Assembly: GCA_027604685.1 (NCBI GenBank)
Contig: JADHYX010000016.1
Coordinates: 65,420 to 120,949, forward strand
From: Lobulomyces angularis
Taxonomy: Eukaryota > Chytridiomycota > Chytridiomycetes > Lobulomycetales > Lobulomycetaceae
Length of the DNA stretch: 55,530 bases
Reading direction: 5' to 3'
Below are positions 47,758-55,530 of this stretch, piece by piece. The notes beneath the pieces are model-generated. The model did not search any database. It saw only the letters and a program-made list of their open reading frames with translations, and was not told where the DNA came from. The stretch's first letter is position 1; every line of letters starts with the position of its first letter. The translations under genes were made by a program, and so were the position numbers.

Positions 47758-48706
47758 ATGACTGAAACATCAACAGAATTGACATCAATAAAAAGTGAAG
47801 AAGTGAGTACAAGACTTTTAGAAAATCGATTAGATCATTTAGAAAGAGTATCATTCAAAAAAAAAAAGGAAAATCAAAAACTAAACGAATATGAAAAAAA
47901 TAATCAAAATTTTTTAAAAAGTTTACAAAATGTAAATAAAAAATTTGAAAACCTTAATCAAGAAAATTTTAATTTAGAAATTTTTTTTAATATATGTAAA
48001 CTAAAAAAAAAAAACAAAAAAATTAAGATTAAACTCACTTTAATGAATCAGATCATTTTTATTTCTAATTATTTTTTTTTGATTTGCTTGTTTATTTTTT
48101 TAATTTTTTTTTTTTTTGTTTAATTTGTTATTGAAGATTCTCACTTAAAAGATGAAATTGAACAAAAGGTCGATGGAAATAAAAAGAAGGACGGGTTTGA
48201 TCTTGATGTCAACGTAAAAACAGAGTTAATTTTAAGTTCCGAAGATGATTTGATTAGTTTTGCTGAACAGGTATAAAAAAATAAATTAAACTAGAATAAT
48301 AAATATACATTCTATTATATTTATTTTTTATTTTTTTTTTATTTTTTTTTAGTTGACTGAAATAGAAGGTATAAAAGGGGAATTGGAAAAAGATGATTTA
48401 ATTAAAATTTTCAAGAGCGAAATAAAATTTTCAGAAAAAAAAAAAAATGTACAAGATATCTTTTACAAATTAAATTTATTAGAAAAAAATTTATGGCAAC
48501 AGAAAAATTTAATATTAAATTTAAACAATAAGTATGTTGGATATTTGGATAATTATAATGAAATGGTATTAATTTTTTAATTATTTTATTTTTATATATA
48601 TTTTTTTTTTTTTTAGATCAACAATGTCTCTGAATTATTTATTTTTTATCATAAACTTTTAAATGATATTGAAAAAGAAGTTATTAGATTAGAAAATAAA
48701 AAGTAA
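47758..48706 (+). CDS. coiled-coil protein resembling dynactin subunit p24 (DCTN3)
   Basis: Four exons (47758-47995, 48137-48270, 48353-48565, 48617-48706) sum to 224 residues in frame; human p24 has 186. The protein is mostly helical with repeated Leu/Lys/Glu heptads. The order of motifs fits p24: an N-terminal RLLENRLDHLERV like the RVEELERW region, a central KTELILSSEDDLISFAEQL segment where p24 has its ILxEE...Q region, and a C-terminal YNEMINNVSELFIFYHKLL helix. p24 anchors the dynactin shoulder. The similarity is one of pattern only, so other coiled-coil families remain possible. Confidence 0.45.
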
Positions 48707-48836
48707 AAAATTTTAATAAAAAAAAAAAAATTTATTAAAAAAAAAAAGAGTTTTCCTTTCAATAAAAAATAATATTAAAAATGTTTGTAAGAAGAAACAC
48801 TAATAAAAAAAACAATAATAAAAAAAAGTGATGTTT

Positions 48837-50570
48837 TTAAGCTGGAGGATAAAAATTTGAAAACAAAACAACTCCTACAGATTGATATCCTAGCAAATAA
48901 ATCAATATACATTTTCTAAAAAAAAACAATAACCGGGAAGTTTTGTTATCATCAGCAAAAAAAGTGTGAGAGATAAACCAATAAACGGTAGGTAGACTGG
49001 TAAAAAATCTTAAGATTACTTGAACGTGCATAAAAAATAGACAATAGACGAGTAATAAAAGTTGTAGGTAAATTAAAGGTAGAATTTTTTTGTTTGAAAA
49101 TAAAATATCAAAAGTTTGAATTTTTTTTTTTTTTAGCTCAGATTTAAATCCGAGAGTGAAAAATCTCTTCCAGTCTTCTTGAATATAACCAGATAAACCA
49201 TTAATGGTAATTATTGTCAAAGGTAGAGCTAAAATAAAATTTGGTATTTGCTTTAACTCGTAATAATTTAAAAATCCATTATTCCTAAAAAAAAAAGTTA
49301 AAAAAGTTAGAGGTAATTAAAAAAAATTTTCAAAAATTAGAGACACAGCAAATACCAATAATATTTTTGAATAAAAGAGTAAATTATAGGTATTTTACTT
49401 TCACACCAACTTCTTTTTAGTAGGTCTTCGTATTTGCAAAATTCTAGGTATCCATAAAGTTGAAATGCAATAAACCCGGAAAAAACTATTAAAGAGTATA
49501 TGGTAGTCTTCAAAACATCCTAAAAAAAAAAAAAAAAAAAAGGAAAATACCAAAAAAACTAAAAATTTTTTTTTCATATTTATTGTTGGATTTAATTTAT
49601 CTTACCAGAAAAAATTTTTTAAAAGAAAACACTTCATACTTCGACTCACAAAAAAATTGCAAATAATATTTCACAAAATCAAAAACAAAAAGTCCAGAAA
49701 AAACAATTCCATTTGATCTAACAATACTGGAAAAACCAAATACTAAACAACTTAAAAATTTAAATTTTTTTTGATAAAGGTATAATCCAAAAAAAGTCAA
49801 AAAGCTAAATAAGCTTTCAGTATATCTGTAAATTTGATTTAATTTATTTCATTTTTTAAAAAATATTTTTTTTTATTACATGGATGATAAAAATAATCCG
49901 CATGGAGAAATAACAAAAAAAAGACTTGATAAAAATGCAAATCTTTTATTATCAAACAGCATCAACGTTAATCTAGAAAAAAAATTTTTTATATTTATTT
50001 AGACTTTTTGTTTTATTTTAATTTTTTTTATCAATTGATTTATTTCTTTTTGTACTTGTAAAGAAATATAGTTGCCAAAATATGTGAAATATTAGATATT
50101 ATAATGCCACTTAAAATTAAACGACTGGAAAAAGAAAGATACTGGCGCAATGGTAACAAAACTAGCAAAAAATAAAAAATATATTAATTATTCACTAAAT
50201 TATATATTTTTTTATATACTAGAATTAGATAATATACGCATCAAAATAGGTAGTCCAGGGAAAAAGGCATGTTCTTGTTCAAATGCGTATCCTCTAAAAG
50301 AAATTAAATAAAAATTAAATCAGATTGAAATGTATTATTTTTTTTTGCAAACTTTAGAGAAATATTCAAAAAATAAATTCCATCCCATCTGACAAAGGTA
50401 GCCAAAATGTTTAAAATGTTGAATTTTTTTTCGAATGTTGTTAGTTGTTGTTGATTTAACAAAATCAGAGTAGAGCTGTCATAATCAACTGATATTAAGT
50501 TTGATATTACACCATAAGTTATTATCAAAATTCGAAATGTTATTGATAAAAAGATTAATTTATTTTTCAT
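48837..50570 (-). CDS. GPI18: GPI mannosyltransferase 2 (PIG-V / Gpi18)
   Basis: This ER multi-pass enzyme adds the second mannose to the GPI anchor precursor. The start at 50570 opens in a hydrophobic segment, followed by the family signature YDSSTLIL. ATFVRWDGIYFLNISLK splices in phase to GYAFEQEHAFFPGLP; the WDxxYF...GY..E...AFFP pattern is diagnostic. Further hydrophobic exons follow. The last exon carries FMHVQVILRFFTSLPTVYWF and ends at 48837. About eight short exons are involved, not all traced. Composition is very AT-rich (Phe, Leu, Ile, Lys). Confidence 0.85.
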
Positions 50571-50807
50571 TCCTTTTTTTGATCTTGAAATAGCAGTAAC
50601 TTTTTTTTTTATTTTTCGTTGTTTTATTCTTTACTTTAGTTGTTGATCTATTATTTTATATTATCAGTTTCTGTTAAAAACTTTTTTTTTTATTATTTGA
50701 AAAAAAATAATAAAATATTTTTAATTTTTGATTTATAAATATTTTTAAAAATTTTTTAAAATTATTTTTTTTTTTTTTTTTTAAAACAATAATTAAAATA
50801 AAAAAAC
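50571..50807. promoter_or_regulatory. divergent spacer GPI18 / PPR-like gene
   Basis: This extremely AT-rich spacer has several poly-T tracts, including a run of 17 T near 50766, between two divergent starts. No specific element was recognised. Confidence 0.4.
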
Positions 50808-53756
50808 ATGTTGCAAATTAAAAACAATTTAAAAAAAAGAAATCAAGAAATTTTGATCAATTGTAACTTAAGAAAGACAAAAATTGGTACGATTAGGGAT
50901 ATTAATTTTCTAGAGGTGAATTTGCAGAAAAAGATAAGAGACATTTCTTTTGCAATGCGAAAATATACAACTGATGGAAAAAATACAACAAAATTTAATA
51001 CCAATAAGGAAAAAAGTAAAATAATAAAAAAAATTTTTATGCCCTCAGGTCTGTTAAATCAAGGATTTACAGAAACAGGAGCTGATAATAAAATTGATAT
51101 ACCCGAAATAACACAAAAAAAATTTGAAAATCTGATAAGAATATATGGAAAAACTAGAGATTTAGATTTAACACTAAAAGCATTTTATAAATTTAAAAAA
51201 GAACATCCCAAATTGGTTCGCCTTGAAACTTACGTTATAGTTTTGAGTCAGATTACAAGGAGCTTTAAATATTTTTATCGTCCTTTAAAAGATAAACTTC
51301 ATTTTTCTGCAGTAAATAACTCAGACTTTAAAAAAAATGGAAATGAAAAATTTTTTTTTTTACCTACAGGAGGTAAGAAAAGATAAAAAATATATATTTG
51401 CAATATAAACATTTTTTCATTTTTGTTTCTAATATCAGATTTGTTGCCACTAATTTCATTAAAAAAATTAATTTTTGATTAATTTTAATTTTTATTTTAT
51501 TATTCTTTTTTTCGTAAGGCAGAGAGGCACAAATATTTTGTGAAGTTTGGAAAGAGTGCGAAAGTACTTTTGGCCTGTTTCCTGAACTATTTTTGCCTTT
51601 ATTAAATTTTCATGTAGTGAAAGGAGATATCAATACAGTACAACTGTAAGAAAATTTTTTTTTATCATCCATTTTTAAAATTATTAATACCATATATTAA
51701 TAAAATAGTGTTTTAAGAGATATGGAATCAAAAAATCTACGACCTACAATTCAACATTATAATTTAATTTTGCAAGATTTTACAGCATTTAAAGCTCACA
51801 GACCAGATCAAATTCATTTGGGCATAAAACTTTTTGAAAATTTAGAAAAAAGAGGCTTAGCTGGAGAACCAACTTTAACTCCTGATGAGGAGAGTTTACA
51901 ACTAATGATTTTAGGTTGTAGCAAACGAGGAATGGTTAATAGTTTTTATTATTACTATAGCAAATTGCAGTTTCTTATTAAAGGTAATTATTGTATTTTT
52001 ATTTTTTAATTTATTAAAATTACAGATACGAAATTTCTTTCAAAAAGAAATTCTACAGTCCTGTTGCTCTCTAGTTTATATTTAAATTTAGAAAATTTAA
52101 CAAAAGAAATTTTGAATGATCAACTCATACATTGCGGACGATTACCTACAAACCAGCAATTTTACAGTTTATTGAAATTTAACTTAAAAAACAGATCAAA
52201 ATTTAAAGAAATTTTGACAAGACTTCAACTTTGTGGTGTACGTTATGACGGGTACATTTTGGACTTGATCATTAGAGAAAAGATACTTAATTATGAATTT
52301 GCCGAAGCTTTTGAAGATATTAAATCCTTGGATAGTATTTTACTTAATCTAAGTTTAGGGCACCAAATTAAAATTTTACCTACAAAAAAAACATTTAAAA
52401 TTTTTCATTATTTACTATGTAAAAATTTTTCCAAAAATAAAAATTTATTTCTTCTTGACGAATTACATTATGTTTTTTCCTCTTATGAAAAAAAATTTGG
52501 AGTGGATTTAACAATGAGAGTATCATTTTTACATTATATCCTGAATGGCATAAGAAGTAGAAAAATTGAATTTTTGGAAGTTGAAGGATTAATATCTGAA
52601 TATTTGACAAAATTTACTTTTTTAAAGAAAGGTTTACTTAGTGAGGTTTCTCCCTTTTTTTTTTTTTTTTTTTTTAATTAAAAAAAAAAATTTAGATTCT
52701 TCAAATGTACCTTTATTCACGAAACATTGTAAAGGCAATAGAAATCTATATACAGTTTACAAAAAAATTGGAAACAGAAAGTTTAGAAAAATTTTTATCA
52801 AAAAATAAGGATGTTTCAGAGTTAAACAAGTATATACCACAAATAAGAGCTATCAAAAATTTATTGCTGTCAAATTTTGGGGACTCCTCGATGGATGTAG
52901 AAAAAAAATTGGTTTTTAAAAAAATTTTTGATCAAATCATTTATTTCAATATGGAGGTGGATTTACCCACTATAAAAATTATTTTGACTTATTTAAAATC
53001 TTATTCTATAAGACACGTCTTTGATAATATCGTCTTTAGAGGGGACTTGAAGTTTAGAAATTATTGGAGTTTTTTTTTAAGTTGGGTAAATTCTATTAGA
53101 AGGTGAAAATATGTTTTTTTATTTATTTACTTATTTTATTGTTTTTATTTTTTTTTTTTTTTAGATTTAGCGGTCAAGTGGATTTAAACAGATACCCATA
53201 CTTGATAAACTTAAATTTTGTTTCCAGACAGGAAAGAGAATTACAAAAGCAAAATAAAAAACTTAGTTACAGTAAGGTATTTTACGTTTTTGGAGAGGAT
53301 CGAGATGTTACAGAAATTTTAAACTTTTCATTTTACTTTTGCCTTGTGAATGAAAAAGTAGAAGAGTTGGAGTTTATTTTACATTTATTTATCCTCAACA
53401 AAAGTCAGCCAAAAAAAAAGTATTTTTTAGAGTATTTAAAACTGGAAACGGAAAACTTTTCCAGAACTGAATTAACCAGATTAGAGAAAAGGAAAATTAC
53501 GTTAATCAGAAAAAATTTAATCAGTGTCAAACAATATCAAAATTTTACTAAAATTAGAAATTTTAAATATGGAAGACTTGGTAGATTAAAAAAGCATTTT
53601 TTAATTTCTTTGAGGAAAAAGAATACTACACAAAATATCTACAAGGTCTTTAAAAAAAGTGAAAAAACTGGAAGTAAAATATTTAAAAAAATTAATGAAA
53701 GTTCTAAAAAAACCAAGTACATGAAGCTAATTGTGGAAAGGTTATTCAATAAATAG
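50808..53756 (+). CDS. PPR-like (pentatricopeptide) protein, probably mitochondrial
   Basis: About six exons run from the ATG at 50808 to the TAG at 53754-53756, giving roughly 850 residues. The N-terminus is basic and lacks acidic residues early on (MLQIKNNLKKRNQEILINCN), with a later ISFAMRKYTTDG that could be a presequence cleavage region. Helix-turn-helix units of about 35 residues are visible: GKTRDLDLTLKAFYKF, then GDINTVQLVLRDMESKNLRPTIQHYNLIL, and LEKRGLAGEPTLTPDEESLQLMILGC. These fit PPR repeats. The Lys-rich C-terminus could bind RNA. PPR proteins act on organellar RNA; the exact target cannot be said. Similarity to known members is low. Confidence 0.6.
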
Positions 53757-53874
53757 ATTATACCTGTTTTTAATAATAATTGATAAATTTTTTTTTTGTA
53801 ACTCCGATTTTTTTGTTCCAAAAATTATTAAATTTTAGAATTAAAATAAAATATAAAAATAAACATTAAGTAGG

Positions 53875-54336
53875 ATGGAAAACTTAAAGGTTATTCATGA
53901 TTTGAGGGAACAAAGTCATGCATTATTGAACCAGCTATATGAAACACAACGAATGATTGGTTCCAATTTAATATACAGTATCAACCAAAGTAAAAAAAAG
54001 CAACACGAAGAAGAGTTGGAAAAAAGTAAAATTAAAAAAAAAAAAATTAGTTTAAAAACAAGATCTACCAATACTTCACCGATAAAAAAAACTACATCAA
54101 AAAGCTTAGAAGAGGAAGAATTAAAAAAAAAAAATTTTGATCTGGAAAAAAAATTATTGGATATAAATAATATTGAAAAGTTAAAAAAAGAGTTAAATTT
54201 AAAAAAAATTAAGGATAATTTAATCTTCAGGGAGGAAAACTTTTTTAGAGAGTTACAAAATTTTAGAGTTTTGTATCCTGACTTGTTTTTTAGAGATGAT
54301 GATTTGGACACGTATCTTTTATTTTTTTTTATCTAA
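53875..54336 (+). CDS. coiled-coil ORF, unknown; joins nothing downstream
   Basis: This is a single open frame of 153 codons with a Lys/Glu/Leu-rich coiled coil and a Ser/Thr linker in the middle (TRSTNTSPIKK). The end reads FRVLYPDLFFRDDDLDT and then a short Phe-rich run to a stop. A GTATCT donor at 54312 could splice to the acceptor at 54375, but that would put the next exon, a kinase, out of frame. I do not recognise the family. It may be a complete small protein or the 5' part of a gene whose remainder has been lost. Confidence 0.45.
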   Translation: MENLKVIHDLREQSHALLNQLYETQRMIGSNLIYSINQSKKKQHEEELEKSKIKKKKISLKTRSTNTSPIKKTTSKSLEEEELKKKNFDLEKKLLDINNIEKLKKELNLKKIKDNLIFREENFFRELQNFRVLYPDLFFRDDDLDTYLLFFFI

Positions 54337-54375
54337 ATCCTAATTTTATTATTATTAAATAAATAATTTTTTTAG

Positions 54376-55502
54376 GACCTGTTTGAAGCTATTACTAAAC
54401 AGAATGGTTTTCCTTTAAATGTAGTAAAAGAAATCTTTTTACAGCTCTTGAACGCATTAATTTACTCCCATGAGATGGGTATTTATCATAGAGACATCAA
54501 ACCTGAAAACGTCATGATTTCTAAAGATTTTAAAGTAAAATTATGTGACTTTGGTCTTGCCACTACTGACAAATTTTCAACTGAATTTGGTTGTGGGTCC
54601 GTTAGATACATGGCTCCTGAATGTATGAACTCTTCTAAACTAAGGAAGTGTTATTCCACTGCTGCAAATGATGTTTGGTCAATGGGTATCTTGTTAATTA
54701 ATTTACTCTTTGGAAAAAATCCTTGGCATGAAGGTATATATTAATTATATAATATTTTTTATTTTTGTTAAAATTAATTTTTTTTTTTTTTGTTTAAAAA
54801 GCTAGTGAAAAAGATCCTATCTACTCTTCATACATTGGACATAACCCACAAGTCTTAAAAAAACAATTTAATTTATCAAACGAAGGAGAATCTTTGTTTA
54901 ATAAAATTTTTGAACTTGATGTAAATAAACGAATATCTCTACAACAATTAAAATCTCTAATAATCAATATACCTTCATTTACTCAACAAAAAGAAGAAAC
55001 AGTAGTAATTAAAACTCCAGAACTACTACCAAGAAAACAAATATTTTTGGAAACTGACCAGTCTTCAACTAACTCTACTACCTGTTCTGAAACACCTTTC
55101 GAAATTCTATACTTACCATCACCTGCAGAAAGTTTTAATACCCTTACAAATTTTAATAATTGTACAGTTCTGGATGATGAAATTAGATCTAGTTCAAACT
55201 TGAACCCTAAAAGCCCTAAACGAGAACAAAAAAAAAAATACCAAGCAAAACAAAATTTAAAAATAGAGACAAATTTTTTACAAAAGAAAAATATTAAAAT
55301 AGAAGAAGAAAAAGTAACAGACTCAGGATTTTGTACGAGTCCTTTTTCACCGACATTTGATGAAAGAGTAAAAAAATTTACATCAAAAAATAATAATAAT
55401 AATATTTCTTCACCTCAACAACAGCAACCCCTCTCTGCTAAAATATTAAAAAAATTTTTTAACTGGATTGGTGCAAATGAAGAAAATTGTTTAAATGTTT
55501 AA
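54376..55502 (+). pseudogene. Ran1-type protein kinase lacking its N-lobe
   Basis: Two exons (54376-54733 and 54802-55502) join in frame to 352 residues. They start at DLFEAIT, which in Ran1/Ksp1/Vhs1-type kinases directly follows the hinge. All C-lobe features are present: HEMGIYHRDIKPENVMI, KLCDFGLATTD, GCGSVRYMAPEC, NDVWSMGILLINLLFGKNPW and NKRISLQQL. The glycine loop, the ATP-binding Lys and helix C are absent. Only about 40 bp separate the first exon from the preceding ORF, so they cannot be hidden in between. The first in-frame ATG is at 54448, inside the C-lobe. The tail is Ser/Thr/Asn-rich. It is a truncated gene, a fusion, or an assembly join. Confidence 0.7.
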
Positions 55503-55530
55503 GCATTTTTTTTTTCTTTTTTTTTTTTTT

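Noticed and set aside
53916..54311. Minus-strand 131-codon Phe/Ser-rich ORF
   Set aside because: Exact antisense of the Lys/Glu coiled-coil ORF; AAA/GAA codons reverse to TTT/TTC.

Overview
The window looks like nuclear DNA from an early-diverging, zoospore-forming (flagellated) fungus. It is strongly AT-rich, with long poly-T/poly-A runs. Genes are dense and cut by many short spliceosomal introns (mostly 40-60 nt, GTA donors, T-rich tract, TTTAG acceptors). Several proteins are of fungal type: a Ran1-type kinase tail, Vps1-type dynamin, and a VPS54 with a fungal-looking N-terminus. Two genes point to a centriole and a cilium: the centriolar cartwheel protein SAS-6 and an auxiliary subunit of the CatSper flagellar calcium channel. 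A Rozella, chytrid, blastoclad or aphelid-like source fits; the species cannot be fixed from the sequence alone. The standard genetic code works throughout, and no rRNA, tRNA or CRISPR was seen.

Layout, left to right: PP2A B56 subunit (+), CLP1 (+), AHA1 (-), a degenerate RhoGAP-like protein (+), a CLN6-like membrane protein (-), SWC5 (+), SF3A3/PRP9 (+), RPN1 (+), CatSper delta/epsilon-type subunit (-), NAK-family kinase (-), signal peptidase subunit SPC2 (+), dynamin Vps1 (-), eIF4A3 (+), SAS-6 (-), NAD(P) transhydrogenase NNT (-), NC2-alpha (-), USB1 (+), a small two-exon gene (+), VPS54 (+), a DCTN3-like coiled coil (+), GPI18/PIG-V (-), a PPR-like protein (+), a coiled-coil ORF (+), and a Ran1-type kinase lacking its N-lobe (+). 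For 13 gene models I tracked intron phases and the summed exon lengths divide by three (B56, CLP1, AHA1, RhoGAP-like, CLN6-like, SWC5, SF3A3, RPN1, CatSper subunit, NAK kinase, SPC2, VPS54, DCTN3-like).

There is no operon logic. Genes are mostly unrelated housekeeping loci, often in convergent or divergent pairs with short spacers. Themes do recur: RNA processing (CLP1, SF3A3, eIF4A3, USB1), vesicle traffic (Vps1, VPS54, NAK kinase), transcription and chromatin (SWC5, NC2-alpha), and the flagellar/centriolar pair. The most notable item is the 17-exon CatSper subunit, which the raw ORFs break into pieces (one with a false transmembrane segment). It reassembles in frame into a 1107-residue type I membrane protein. 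Several coding-like minus-strand fragments between genes (12.0-12.4 kb, 42.7-43.0 kb, 0.67-0.98 kb) look like small unannotated genes or relics.
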